Shown here: one piece after another, positions 32,075 to 45,049 of the stretch
Layout: each line of letters starts with the position of its first letter
Numbering within the stretch: the stretch's first letter is position 1
Origin: Ceratopteris richardii
Lineage: Eukaryota > Streptophyta > Polypodiopsida > Polypodiales > Pteridaceae
NCBI GenBank assembly: GCA_020310875.1
Contig: CM035417.1
Location: 105,938,647 to 106,002,646, forward strand
DNA length: 64,000 nucleotides
Direction: 5' to 3'
Position numbers and translations under genes: made by a program
Notes under the pieces: model-generated
Told to the model about the DNA's origin: nothing
Databases searched by the model: none
What the model saw: only the letters and a program-made list of their open reading frames with translations

Positions 32075-32977
32075 CTTTATTACATTTGTATTGTCATTGT
32101 TACAAGGTATTTTATGGAAATGGCACACTATCTCATTGTAGAGCCTTGGACGACTTATCCTAACTTTAAGGCTCATTCCATGTGTCCTTCTTCCACGAAG
32201 ATTTACCCAAAAAATAGATTAATTAGAGGAAAAACCATGATAAAATTCAAGAAAATATTCGTAGTCAAAGAAATACAAGAGAAAAAGGGAGTCCTAGAAC
32301 ATTTGATGAAGCTAAGTTTCGAAAGAGAAAAATGCAAGGAAAATGTTTCCCACCTCAAATCACACCTACCCAACAAGGTTCCATGTCGATCCAACCTAGG
32401 AATCCCTGATTACGTAGGGGAAGGGATGTCACCCTACCTCTAGCTAGTAGGGTTTTGCCTAAACCTAAGATTGAATATTTGAATCAAAACGCTCAACCCT
32501 TCATCTCTTTGCAATCATGAAATCTTTTCTTCACAAAACATATGAAAATCCGTCAATTTTAAGGTGCAGAAAAATATTAAAATAAAGATATCATCTTAAC
32601 GTTTCTTGACAAATGGAAATACTTGCATCAAAGAATGGATAATGCTTTACTAATTTTTAGAAACATGTTTACTTGAGTCTAAAGACTATAAATTTTGGAA
32701 GAGCTTAAAAGAATCCCAAGGGATTCTTGAAATTTGTTGTGGATTCAAAGAACTCTTCAAAAAAGAGTTCTTATCTAAAAGTATGGACGAGAAAAGAAAG
32801 GTAGGAATGGAACAAAGTTGTTCAAACATGAAATCTAGGTTCACTTTATATTTCTCAATATTAAGAAATAATCCTAAAGCTTAAAAAATGAGATGAATTT
32901 CATAACACTAGAGGCTGTATTTGATGATTCCACAGCATAATTGATTAATTTATAACATTGAAGTAAAAAAGAATTTT
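32075..32977. other. Gene-free stretch
   Basis: A 109-codon frame (32114-32443) is Lys-rich and without a motif; I do not treat it as a gene. Confidence 0.4.
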
Positions 32978-33306
32978 CCTAATAGCTTGGAGGATGAAAT
33001 TAAAATGCTACATATCTAAAAAGATCAATATACAATGGGTGAAAAAATTCATACACTTGTCAAGGTTATTAAAGCTGTAAGAGGAACTCATATAACATGA
33101 GCACTTTTAGGAAATGTAAATATATAAAACTATGAATTGTCCTAATAGCTTGGAGGATGCAATTAAAATCCTACATATCTAAAGAGATCAATATACAATG
33201 GGTGAATAAAATCGTACACTTGTCAAGGCGATTAAAGCTGTAACTTAGAGAAACTCATATAACATGAGCACTTTTAGGAAATGTAAATATACAAAACTAT
33301 GAGCTT
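32978..33306 (+). repeat. 163-bp tandem duplication
   Basis: CCTAATAGCTTGGAGGATG starts at 32978 and at 33141. Later shared words are GATCAATATACAATGGGTGA and ATGAGCACTTTTAGGAAATG. Few differences. Confidence 0.9.
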
Positions 33307-33779
33307 TAAGGCGAAGATTTGACCCTAACATATGAAAAAAAAAACAAGAATGAAAATCTTTCCTTCAGTTCCTTATGAGTAAATATTGGAGTGTTGGGAT
33401 TGATAGAGCAAAAATAAGCTCTTACACCCCTAATGGAACAAAAGAGGGTGAGCGTGGTGTGTTGATGTGGAAGCATAAATAAGCTCACAAACTCACGAGG
33501 ATCATTGAATATTGAATTTTAATTGTGAAGCACTCTTTTACTTAATTGCATTACCATACATTCTCAAATCCACACATTTCATCATCATTCTCCTCAAACA
33601 ACTTGCATATCAAAACTTCAGAGAGGGTCATGTCTACCATGCATTCATATACATCACATAAGAATAAAATTACCGCTCATCAATGGAACGTCATCTGCAT
33701 AATCCTCAAAACCTAGACCAAGTGAAGGCATTCCATTTGATTTTCTAGATTAAGAGAAATCACTTTCTGAAGTTGCTTA

Positions 33780-34570
33780 CTTTAGTTTTACCACATTCGG
33801 CTTTTGTTAAATACCCTTCACTTTAAACACTCATAAAATCCAAACCACAAATGCTAATTTCATGATTTAATTTGGCTATCAAAGCATAACCTATGCTTTA
33901 ATATCCAATAGATGTCACTCCATTTGGAGAAGCATATCAAATTTGAGGGCCTCTGCAAATCACCCTTCTATAACTTTATTTCGAGCACCTAGGAACAATG
34001 CTCAATAGCCTTAATTCGAACACTCTTAAATGTCAAAGTATACACGTGAATTGAATGATATAACTTGCAAGTTAAATCACATTCAATGCGCTTTAAACTC
34101 CAATAAAGATTACCAAATTTGGGTCTCTACATCAGATTTGAGAGCCTTTGCAAATTACCCTTCTATAAATGGGAGCCCTGAAAACAATGCTCAATACCTC
34201 TACTTTGAACATTAATAAATGTCAATTAAACATGATGACTGAGTGGTTTAAATTGTAACTAAAAGTAAATTTTATGTGCTTTAATATCCAAGAAAGAGTA
34301 TGCAATTTGAATCTATACATCAGATTTGAGAGCCTCTACAAAAGTACTCTTTTGTAAGTAGGAGCCCTCGAAACAATGCTGAGTACCTCTACTTTCAACG
34401 CTCCTAGAATTCAATACCAACATGTGAATAGAACGATTTAATTTGCCTTAATATCTAACAAATATTTTCCAACTTGGATCTCTAAATCTGTAAGTGAGTC
34501 CTAGAAACTATGCTTAGTAGCTTCACTTTGCATGCTCATAAAATTCACATCAAGAATGATAATTGTGAAA
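33780..34570 (+). repeat. Degenerate tandem repeat, about 160-195 bp period
   Basis: Anchors ATTTGAGRGCCT at 33941, 34136 and 34324, with a weaker AAATCTG at 34483. Each is followed by CTTCTATAA- or TTTGTAAG-like words, then AACAATGCTSARTA and a TTAAATTT/TTTAATATCC block. About four units, well diverged, satellite-like. Confidence 0.65.
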
Positions 34571-35716
34571 TTCCACTTAGAACTAAAAGCACATATATCA
34601 CACTTCATAAAACTTCAATTAGAACTCAATACGCCTTTAGTAAACAATGAGAGAGAGAGAGATTATGTAACTAGCAGAAAACTTGATGAACAAAACTCTA
34701 CAATAAAGATATGAATCACATATCATTCCATAGTGTGTGGGAGGATTGTGAATGCTTCTCTACACAATGAGAAGAGTTCTAGCACTCATCACAATGACAA
34801 GGAGGACAATATGCATACTCTTATTGCTAAGAGGAGCTCAAGGAGGTAGTGTGTTGCATTCCTCTTTATATAGAGTGTGAAGAATGCCTCTTCAATGGGC
34901 CAAAAGTCTAGAGTAGATAGAGAGAGATTCACTCAATCACACATGAGCTAATTGCTACTTTTCTTCAGCACTAATCAGCCCCATACTTCATGTGCATCAT
35001 TTTTTTTCTTTTCTCCTTAATTTTCTCAACAAAGGTGGAGGTGCAAGTAGTTAGAAAGCATCTGAAAAACTTAACTGAGCATTTTCAGCTTTACTTATTG
35101 ACTAAGCCTTATTTTATAAGTTGTGATCACATTTAAATGATTTTAGAGGTTGTTCGCATGCTCATACATAAGAGAACTAATTACAAGAGAAACTAGATGA
35201 TGCAATCAACCAAATGAGATGCAAAGCTTGAAGTTAAGCTTCACAATTGGATTTTGCACATTTTGAATAGGGATACAACACAAAACTGCTCATGAGAAAA
35301 AACCACAGATGAAAAGAGAAATCTACATATTGTAATACATAAACATAGAAAATAATAACATTCAAAAAAAGGTGGAAGTATTGCAAAAGAATAGTACATA
35401 TCAATATTGCTTCTCTAATTCAATGGTGATTCAAAGAAAATTTGGACCACATGTGTTAGTAAAATTCGATAAAATTATAAAATCTAAAAGATTGGAGTCA
35501 TGATAGATAATTGTGCAACCAAAATACTCTTAAATTATTGTATAGTGATAAATCTTAGGTTGCCCAAAGAACAATCACTCGATCAATACATAGTTTCCAT
35601 GATGCAAAGAGACGATAGTTCTTGATATTGAATTTCCAAGATATAAAGATAAACTTAAGTTTTAGATAACATTCATGGAATGGACTCATATAGTGGTAGC
35701 AAAAGGGATATGTTTA
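34571..35716. other. Gene-free stretch, possible minus-strand LTR
   Basis: On the minus strand a TATATAAAGAG box near 34872 followed by about 200 bases without ORFs resembles LTR promoter architecture, but no partner LTR or primer site was found. Confidence 0.3.
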
Positions 35717-35721
35717 GCTCG

Positions 35722-36993
35722 TGTTGGAGCAAGTCTATGACAAGCCTAAGTATTGGCTTGAGTCCCACAAATTCATAAAAGAAGCTTTAAAATGAAGACT
35801 ATGTAAAGTTCACTTGTGAACTACCTCTTGTAACTTTTGAAGAGTTTACTTAATGTAAAAGTAAGAGAATCTTAAGTGGTTGAGTCCACTTGATCAAGAA
35901 TGGAACGAGGAGCCACGAATTCGTGATTTGTGGTAGGTAGAGAATCAAATCAATCATTGATTGATTGGAGAGTGATTGAGGGAAGTTAGCCGCCCAAACT
36001 CAACTATAAATAGATGGCAGTTTTAGTCGTGGTTAGAGAGACCTATGTGAAGACCTCCAAGAGCTGAGATTTATGCCATATCAAGGTGTGATTACAAGGC
36101 ACACATATGTATCAGTAAGTCATTGTATTGTACAAGCAATATACTTTCATTTTCATGATTATTTGAGTTCATCTTTCCATGTTCTTGTGAAGTGTACTAC
36201 TCACTGCCATTACTCTCAGTTTTCTTAGTCAGCTTGCAGAGATGTTTTCTCTGAGCTTGGTGCATCATTTTCAGTGATTTAACTTGGTAAAGTTAGCCCT
36301 ATAAGTCTACTATATTCTCACAAATTTTCATGTCATTTGGATGTTGCAATCTTCAGTTATGTTCATTTGAAGTCAACAGGGTCTGTTCATCTTCACTTCT
36401 CTGTCAGGTACCCGACTTTTTTACTCATCTTGTCAGAGCCATTTCTCAGTGGTTACTTATCCAAATTCAGTGATTTAAAGCTTGTTGGATTCAGCTTACT
36501 GGCTAGTAAAACCATACAAGTTTTCATAATCATTGGAGTTCTACATTTTGAGTTATGTTGATTTTTCGGCTCACTGGTCTATTTCTGTAGCAGCCCGTGA
36601 AAATCGCGATGATGTCATCACTTGTTAAAACTCATTCTTAGTGTGTGGTTCATTATTTTTGATGAGATTACTCTTGAAAGTTAGCTCTTTAAGTTCCCTA
36701 GACTTCCCCAAGAGGAATTGAGCTAATTGCTGCTGTGCTTAGAGAATTATGTAAAACACTGGACAGGTGTATGAACCAAGAATAGCAAGTTTTCACCTCT
36801 GAGCTAACTCCAACTTATCTGTTTTGATCTATCTTTTTGAGAGTGATCTTCCAAGGTACATAGGGTGTCTAATACATCCATTGGCAAGCTAAAAGGGCCC
36901 ACCATCTACTCCTGGAGTTCATTTGGCTGGTGTAGATCAAGGATTTTGCAACACCTCTTCATCTTCAAGCACATACGTATCCATCTCTTCACA
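35722..36993 (+). repeat. Copia-A 5' LTR
   Basis: Begins TGTTGGAGC, ends CTCTTCACA. TATA-like TATAAATA at 36005-36012. Confidence 0.93.
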
Positions 36994-36994
36994 G

Positions 36995-37006
36995 TGGTAT
37001 CAGAGC
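36995..37006 (+). other. Copia-A primer binding site
   Basis: TGGTATCAGAGC, complementary to the 3' end of plant initiator Met tRNA, one base after the LTR. Confidence 0.92.
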
Positions 37007-37019
37007 AAGGTTGGACAAC

Positions 37020-37965
37020 ATGGCAGATGGATTTCCTTCATCAATTGACAAATTGGATAGAGGTAATTACTCAGCTTGGTCATTAAGGATAGAAGCTTAT
37101 CTCCAAGGTAGAAGTTTATATGGTTATGTGGCTGGAGATGAAGTTATGCCAAGTTTCAGGAACAAAAGTCAACCAACACAAGAAGAGCAAGAAATATTGA
37201 GCACATGGTGCTCCAAGGATGCACTTGCAAGGTCTTATCTCCTCAACTCTATCTCAGATTTTTTTGTTGCCTCACATTAGAAGTTGTAAGACATCTCAAG
37301 AAGTGTGGGATGCACTTGAAGCTTTCTTTTCTTCAAGTACCAAAGCTAGGAAGCATCAACTATGGCTGGAGTTCACAACTCTCAAGAAGGCTCCCAAACA
37401 AAATGTGACTGATTTTGTGACAAAGCTCAAGGACATAGCAGATCAGTTGGGAAGCATTGGAGAGGTAATAGATGAAGAGCAAATTGTAAGGCAGGTCATC
37501 AATGGCTTGAAGGCAGATGACAAGTGGGAAGCATTCACCACAGCTATGGATTTGTACATGGACATGCATGTACCTGATTTCAACACACTCATTGGACAAC
37601 TACTTACTCAAGAGGCAAAGCTTATCAAAAATGGAGAAAGCTCTAAAGGTAATCAATCTTCAGCTTTATACACGGATAAAAGCAAGTCTAAAGATAACAA
37701 AGGAAAGGCAAAGAAAGTGGATGATGAAGCAGGTACATATCAAGCTAACTATGCAGGTAGAGGAAGACATGGCAGGTGTAGAGGAAGAGGAGGTAGACAA
37801 GGCAGGGGGAGATCCCAAGACTCCAACTCATGTTCTATTTGTGGATTAACTAATCATACAACTGAAAATTGCTTTAGGAATTCCAGGAATCAAAGAGGCA
37901 GAGGATACAATAGAGGAAGTTATGGCTACTCAAGAGGAAGGTTCAACAACTACCATGGCAACTAA
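37020..37965 (+). pseudogene. Copia-A gag, one frameshift and a terminal nonsense codon
   Basis: ATG at 37020 (MADGFPSSIDKLDRGNYSAW). The N-terminal frame includes WCSKDALARSYLLNSIS; an extra T in the run 37259-37265 shifts it. Gag then continues in the next frame with PHIRSCKTSQEVWDALEAFF, LRQVINGLKADDKW-like text and a Gly/Arg-rich region around the knuckle CSICGLTNHTTENC (about 37832-37873). TAA at 37963-37965 stops this frame, but the same frame resumes directly into the protease, so the original element had one gag-pol frame. Only the T-run lesion and this stop disable gag. Confidence 0.92.
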
Positions 37966-40900
37966 AACAACTACAATCATTCAAACTATCAAGGAGGCTA
38001 CAAAGGAAGGAGAGACTACAATAACTACACAGAAGACTCAAACAAAGAGGATTCATTATTGATCATGAACATGGCTATGCCACAAGGTAAATCCGATGAG
38101 CATGTTTTCTACATAGATTCAGGTTGTTCAAATCATGTGCCAGGAAATGTGGCACTCCTGTCAGATTTAGAAGATCCAAGGAATAAGCATGAGGTACAAA
38201 CAGGAGATGATACAAAACATCCTGTGGAGAAAATAGGCAATGTCAAAGCACCTGATGGAAACATCAACCTACTCAGTAAGGTACTCTATGTCCCTACCAT
38301 TACAAAGAATTTGATAAGTGTTGGGCAGATAGTAGAGAAAGGGTTGCAAGTCAGGTTCACAAAAGCAGGAGCATTTGTTGAAGATCCAAGTCAAGGATTC
38401 AGAAGAATTGCAAAAGGTGAAAAGACAGGTAGATTGTTCACATTTGAATTACAGGACACTAGAAACATTGCTCTCTTTAATTATGGTAGTCAGACACTCA
38501 CAGAATTGGAAGTATGGCACAAAAGGTTAGCACATATTGGTGAAAGGTCATTAAAGCAAATCTGCAGGGACCAAAGTGTACTTGGACTTCCTAATTTGTC
38601 AAAACAACATATGATTTATAAGTGTAGTGCATGTCAATTTGGAAAGTCTCACAGGTTACCATTCATAAAGAAAGGTTATATGCATGAAGATCTCTTGGAG
38701 TTGGTTCATACAGATGTATGGGGACCTAGCAAGGAAGCTTCAATATCAGGATCAAGGTATTATGTTTCCTTTATTGATGATTGCAGCAGATGGACTATCC
38801 TATTCTTTATGAAACACAAAGATGAAGTTTTTTCATGTTTCAAAAGATATTTGGCTCTTGTGGAGAATCAAACAGGTAAATCACTAAAAAGGCTAAGGTC
38901 AGATGGAGGGGGAGAATATTTCTCCCATGAGTTTGATTCTTTTCTTCAAGAAAGAGGAATCAAAAGAGAGGTAACTACAAGGTACACTCCTGAGCAAAAT
39001 GGAGTGGCAGAAAGGAGGAATAGGACAATTGTTGAAGCTGCAAGGTCTATGTTAAATGAAAAGCATTTACCTAATTACTTATGGGTTGAGGCTGTATCTA
39101 CAGCCACTTACTTGATTAACAGGTTGCCTTCAAAATCCCTTGATGGGATGACTCCATATGAGGCTTGGAATGGAAGAAGACCAAGCTTAGATCATTGTAA
39201 AATTTTTGGATGTATTGCTTTTGCTCATGTTCCTTCACAGGTTAGAGGCAAGATGGATCCAAAGGCAGAAAGGTGTGTATTTATTGGATATGACAACAAT
39301 CAAAAGCGCTACAGGTTATACAACCCTACCAACAAAGGATTCTTGGTAAGCAGAGATGTAGTTTTTGATGAGAACAATTCATGGTATGAAGATTCATGCA
39401 GGAAGATCAATTTACCATACGATCTTGAAGAAGATTTTCCAAAGCTTGGTAGAGAACAATCAAAGATTGAAGAACAAGACACCTCGGAGGATGATGAAGA
39501 ATCTCATATGGAAAAGATCAAAGCATGGAAGTCTAAAGGTAAAGCAAAATTGCAGGAACTTGGACATGAGGCAGAATCATCACATCATGGCCTAAGAAGA
39601 TCTATGAGGGAAAAGAAAAAACTAGAAAGGTATGGGTTTGACACCTCATTAGTAACTAAACATTCTATCTACATAGCACAGGACATAAACCAAGAGGAGC
39701 CATCATCATTCGAAGAGGCCAAAGCAAAAACAGAATGGAAGCATGCAATGAAGGAAGAGATTGAAGCACTTGAGGAAAACAACACTTGGGATTTGGTGCC
39801 CAAGACTTCATCCATGAAGGTAATAGGCTCAAGATGGGTCTATAAACTCAAGAAGAATTCTGATGGTTCAATTAACAGGTATAAGGCAAGGCTTGTGGCA
39901 AAAGGCTTTGCACAAACTTAGGGAATTGATTATGAGGAGACTTTCTCTCCTGTGGCAAAGATGCCTACTATTAGGGTTTTGCTTAGTATTGCCTCTTCCA
40001 AGAATTGGAAGATACTTCAACTAGATGTAAAGAATGCATTTTTGAATGGTTGGATAACAGAAGAGGTATATATGGCACAACCACCTGGTTTTGAGAACCA
40101 AGTTTATCCTGATTATGTGTGTAAACTTAACAAAGCATTGTATGGTCTCAAGCAAGCTCCAAGAGCTTGGAATTTCAGGCTTGTTTCATTCTTGCAGGAC
40201 AAAGGCTTTCAACCAAGCAAGGCAGATCCTTCACTCTTTATTAAAAAGAGTAATTCTGAGGTCATCTACCTATGTGTATATGTAGATGATAGTATATTGA
40301 CAGGAAATGATGCAGATGGTATGAAGAAGATCAAAGATCAGATGAGAGAAGAGTTTAAGATAAGTGATTTGGGTTCACTTACCTACTTCCTAGGTTTGGA
40401 AGTTGTCTACAAAGATCATGGTTTGTTTCTCACTCAAAGGAAGTACATTAAGGACATGTTGGCAAAATTCAAGATGCAAGATTGTAAGATTGCAGGTACT
40501 CCAACGGAGGTCAATTACAAATTGAGCTCACATGAAGGTGAACTCATAGAGGACATCACATCATATCAAAGTCTAGTGGGTAGTCTCAACTATGCCACAT
40601 TGACAAGAGTAGATATATGTTACAGTGTGAGTGTGCTAAGCCAATTTATGCACACACCAAGGAAACCACATATGGATGCTGCCAAAAGGATTCTCAAGTA
40701 TCTCAAAGGAACCATAAATGAAGGACTTTATTATCCTTATGTATCTGATTTAGGTTTGAAGCTATTTTCTGATGCAGATTGGGCTGGCTCCAAGGAAGAT
40801 AGAAGGAGCACTTCAGGTTATCTTACCTTTGCAGGTTCAAAGCTTATTTCATGGTCATCCAAGAAGCAACCCACAGTTGCTCTCTCTTCTACTGAAGCTG

Positions 40901-41229
40901 AATACAGAGGTCTTGCCATAGCTACTCAGGAAGCTATGTGGATGAAGACATTATTCAAAGATCTTGGATTGGAGTTTGGAACTCCAACTATTTTTGGTGA
41001 CAATATGAGTTCTATTCATTTGGCTGCTAATCCTATTTTTCATGCAAGGACTAAACATATTGAAGTTCATTATCACTATGTACGCGAGAAGGTTCTAAGC
41101 AAGGAGATTCAAATATCATATGTGTTCACTCATCAACAATGTGCAAATATTCTAACCAAAGCATTGGATGGTACAAAGCTTTGCAAATTCAAGGCTATGA
41201 TTGGTTTGCAGGTAATCTTGGAAGATTGA
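37966..41229 (+). pseudogene. Copia-A pol (protease, integrase, RT, RNase H), one nonsense codon
   Basis: Protease YIDSGCSNH, catalytic Asp codon at 38116. The integrase zinc finger has two His (codons at 38518 and 38533) and two Cys (38623 and 38632). The integrase core Asp, Asp and Glu are at 38713, 38902 and 39010, with 35 residues between the last two, as expected for DDE. RT begins near 39830 (SRWVYKLKK). TAG at 39919-39921 interrupts it within the AKGFAQT...GIDYEETFSPVAK region, and the frame then continues unchanged. The RT active site YVDD is at 40279-40290. RNase H starts at DADWAG (40771) and includes the LSSTEAEY segment. Ends at TGA 41227-41229. Apart from the TAG the polyprotein is intact. 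Confidence 0.95.
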
Positions 41230-41249
41230 AGACCTCAAGCATACTTGGC

Positions 41250-41260
41250 TTGAGGGGGAG
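41250..41260 (+). other. Copia-A polypurine tract
   Basis: TTGAGGGGGAG directly before the 3' LTR; plus-strand priming site. Confidence 0.85.
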
Positions 41261-41261
41261 C

Positions 41262-42532
41262 TGTTGGAGCAAGTCTATGACAAGCCTAAGTATTGGCTTG
41301 AGTCCCACAAAGTCATAAAAGAAGCTTTAAAATGAAGACTATGTAAAGTTCACTTGTGAACTACCTCTTGTAACTTTTGAAGAGTTTACTTAATGTAAAA
41401 GTAAGAGAATCTTAAGTGGTTGAGTCCACTTGATCAAGAATGGAAAGAGGAGCCACGAATTCGTGATTTGTGGTAGGTAGAGAATCAAATCAATCATTGA
41501 TTGATTGGAGAGTGATTGAGGGAAGTTAGCCTCCCAAACTCAACTATAAATAGATGGCAGTTTTAGTCGTGGTTAGAGAGACCTATGTGAAGACCTCCAA
41601 GAGCTGAGATTTATGCCATATCAAGGTGTGATTACAAGGCACACATATGTATCAGTAAGTCATTGTATTGTACAAGAAATATACTTTCATTTTCATGATT
41701 ATTTGAGTTCATCTTTCCATGTTCTTGTGAAGTGTACTACTCACTGCCATTACTCTCAGTTTTCTCAGTCAGCTTGCAGAGATGTTTTCTCTGAGCTTGG
41801 TGCATCATTTTCAGTGCTTTAACTTGGTAAAGTTAGCTCTATAAGTCTACTATATTCTCACAAATTTTCATGTCATTTGGATGTTGCAATCTTCAGTTAT
41901 GTTCATTTGAAGTCAACAGGGTCTGTTCATCTTCACTTCTCTGTCAGGTACCCGACTTTTTTACTCATCTTGTCAGAGCCATTTCTCAGTGGTTAAGTAT
42001 CCAAGTTCAGTGATTTAAAGCTTGTTGGATTCAGCTTACTCTCTAGTATAACCATACAAATTTTCATAATCATTGGATTTCTACATTTTGATTTATGTTG
42101 ATTTTTCTGCTCACTGGTCTATTTCTGTAGCAGCCCGTGAAAATCGGGATGATGTCATCACTTGTTAAAACTCATTCTTAGTGTGTGGTTCATTATTTTT
42201 GATGAGATTACTCTTGAAAGTTAGCTCTTTAAGTTTCCTAGACTTCCCCAAGAGGAATTGAGCTAATTGCTGCTGTGCTCAGAGAATTATGTAAAACACT
42301 GGACAGGTGTATGAACCAAGAATAGCAAGTTTCACCTCTGAGCTAACTCCAACTTATCTGTTTTGATCTATCTTTTTGAGAGTGATCTTCCAAGGTACAT
42401 AGGGTGTCTAATACATCCATTGGCAAGCTAAAAGGGCCCACCATCTACTCCTGGAGTTCATTTGGCTGGTTTAGATCAAGGATTTTGCAACACCTCTTCA
42501 TCTTCAAGCACATACCTATCCATCTCTTCACA
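41262..42532 (+). repeat. Copia-A 3' LTR
   Basis: Near-identical to 35722-36993, with a one-base deletion in a T run at about 42332. TATA-like TATAAATA at 41545-41552. Confidence 0.93.
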
Positions 42533-43713
42533 GCTCCTAGGGACATCATTGAAGTATAATTATTATTTAATACCTTGCAATTCAAAAAATGTGGTGTCTA
42601 CTACTTGATTCAAGGGAAACATGATGTGCATAGTACCCCTTTAATATCCAATATGGATTTAGAGACACTTTTAAAGATCAAAAGAACAAAATGGTACGTG
42701 TTTTGTTTGAGCCATATATATGATGTTTATAATATGAATCCAGTACTCTTTGTCTCTTCTTCTTTTTATGGACTTGAAAAGTATAATTTTGAATGTTCAA
42801 TGAATACACTATTGGATGTTTGCCTTGAAGAAAATCCCCATGGATTATTGCCAGTTTTTTAGGCAAGATGATCGTGTCATAAGAGGTATTTTGATGAAGG
42901 CCAATTCATGAAATTTTGGACTTATTCATGAGTTTGGGAAAATTCTATATTTTCCAACTCTAGATTTTCTCACTCATTCATGCAATATATGTATACACTT
43001 TATGTATGCACTATATGTTACTATCTCTTAAAACTTATGAGAGATTGAAATTCAAGCTCTTCCAAACTTATAAGAGGAAGTATTCTCACCTCAAAATCTT
43101 CAAATTTTATTTCGGGCCTGATATTGCAAATTGAAAGAGACTTGGATTCAAGCTACTCCTAATTTACAAGTCTAGGATTTGATTTCAAGGAGCCTCTTCC
43201 AAAGTAGATAGAAATATATATATTGTTATACATATTAAAATTTATAAATGTTGGAGGAGTACTTATTCTTAAAACTCAAAGCTCATGTTATCTTATCACT
43301 GAATCCTTAATAATTAAAAAATAATAGTTTGAATTCATGTAAGAGCCTCTTTCAACTCTTAAATGAACCGTAAACCATTCCAAATTTGGGATTTACATTT
43401 CAGTTTTTGAGTATCATGAGACTAATAGTCATTACTAAAAATAAAACTCAAAATAAAATTGAAGTTCAATATATTAAGAAACAAAATAACATTATGCCTC
43501 AAGATTGAGCATATAAATGAGATAGTTGACAAAACTCAATATTGAGCATATAAATAGAAAAATTGTGTGTGTGTGTGCATGTGTGTATGTAAGTATATAA
43601 CCATACCAATAGTTTGAATTAAAATCTTCAAATTATAAAAACATGCCAACTTCAAGAAAACTTAAAAGAATTATATACATTAAGTTTTGATATTATACAT
43701 AAAGAAATTTAAA

Positions 43714-43741
43714 CAACACACACACACACACACATATATAT

Positions 43742-43840
<99 letters not shown>

Positions 43841-43882
43841 ATATGTGTGTGTGTGTGTGTCCTTGTGTGTTTGTGTGTGCTT
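43714..43882 (+). repeat. Compound (AC)n-(AT)n-(GT)n microsatellite
   Basis: About 10 AC units, then roughly 85 bp of nearly pure AT, then about 10 TG units, ATA, and about 9 more TG units. The whole is almost self-complementary. Confidence 0.97.
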
Positions 43883-44748
43883 ATATGTATATATATAACC
43901 ATAGGTATCACTTGAATTAATATCTTTAAAGTATAAAAACATACAAACTTCAAGAAAACTCAAAATCCATGAATAATAGAGCATTTGATTAAATGATGGG
44001 AAAAATATAATTTAATCTAGAATTACCCATTTAAATTGAATTATCTCAAAAACATATGGTGTTTAAAAACACCTAAATAAATTCAAAGCATGATTAACTG
44101 TCTGTTTATTTGAATGATCTCAAAGAAAAACCTTGGATTGTTTTAATACATGATTAACATACCATTTGATTAAATGTTCTCAAAAGTGTGTGTTGCGAGA
44201 AATAGCCTAATTTGTAGTACAGAGTTTTTGTTATCATAGAGATAACATCATATCAAATATAACAATGGGTTTGGAGGCCTATTCCTCATAATGACAATGT
44301 TTACATTCAAAAGGTGTATCTTCGATGCTTCGCAAGGAATGAAGATTATAGTCAAGATTTTTGATAGCAATGCTTCTAGCGTTTCTTGCATGTGTTCATT
44401 ATATGTAATGCTACTAGTATCTTGTACTTCTATCTCTCTCTTTGTTCTCTTCTGTCCATGAGAGGTTACCAGTGCAGTGTCATTTGGGTCCACCTACTCA
44501 CAAGGGGAAGCATGTGAATGGTGGCATAAGTTTTGTAGTCCATTTTTATCAAAGGATCCATATTTTCTAACATGTGTAGTACAAATCGGTTGTTTTTGAT
44601 AAATTTCATAGTTGCACTGAGTGAAAGGACATGCCATTCTCTCCTCCAGATGCAAGGATGCCATCTTATACCATGTGTACATGTTAAGACATCTAATTCT
44701 AAGACGCTTATTTTTCTTATTAAACAAAGAATCCTATTACTTTATATA

Positions 44749-44751
<3 letters not shown>

Positions 44752-44779
<28 letters not shown>

Positions 44780-44780
44780 C
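44752..44780 (+). repeat. (TA)n microsatellite
   Basis: About 13 TA units after TTTAAT. Confidence 0.9.
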
Positions 44781-45049
44781 ATTTAATTTAATTTACCTCA
44801 AAAGCCATAATTTCTTATCTATTTAATTATACATAGCACATTGGATTATATTTATTTATATTTCATTCTTATATTTATATTTGATTGTATATTGTACTTT
44901 ATTTCCTTACCCAATGAGGTGGGTTTCCCTCCAAGTTTTGTTGTCAAATAAGGTAAGTCTGAGCCAAGTGATCCACGTGAAAAGTGAATTCCCATCCCAA
45001 TAGCTATGACAAGACTTCTCAATGGAATCGATATGGCCTAAATATTTGC

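Larger units (their letters stand above)
35722..42532 (+). mobile_element. Copia-A, complete Ty1/copia LTR retrotransposon
   Basis: Two LTRs of about 1.27 kb in direct orientation, primer site at 36995, gag, protease, integrase, RT-RNase H in copia order, a polypurine tract at 41250-41260, then the 3' LTR. Flanking five bases are GCTCG (35717-35721) and GCTCC (42533-42537), a target duplication with one change. By hand I count about 22 substitutions and one indel between the LTRs (roughly 1.7 percent). The coding region has one frameshift and two stop codons, so this copy is not autonomous. Confidence 0.95.
42538..45049. other. Gene-free AT-rich stretch with microsatellites
   Basis: Frames of up to about 95 codons are without motifs. 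It contains the AC/AT/GT tract and a (TA)n tract at about 44752-44780. Confidence 0.45.

Noticed and set aside
37963..37965. Programmed gag-pol stop in copia-A
   Set aside because: Plant copia elements normally use one frame, and the same copy also has an obvious T-run frameshift and a TAG in RT, so a simple nonsense mutation is more likely.
43687..43984. Open frames with Tyr-Ile and Thr-His repeats
   Set aside because: Translation of the AC/AT/GT microsatellite on both strands.
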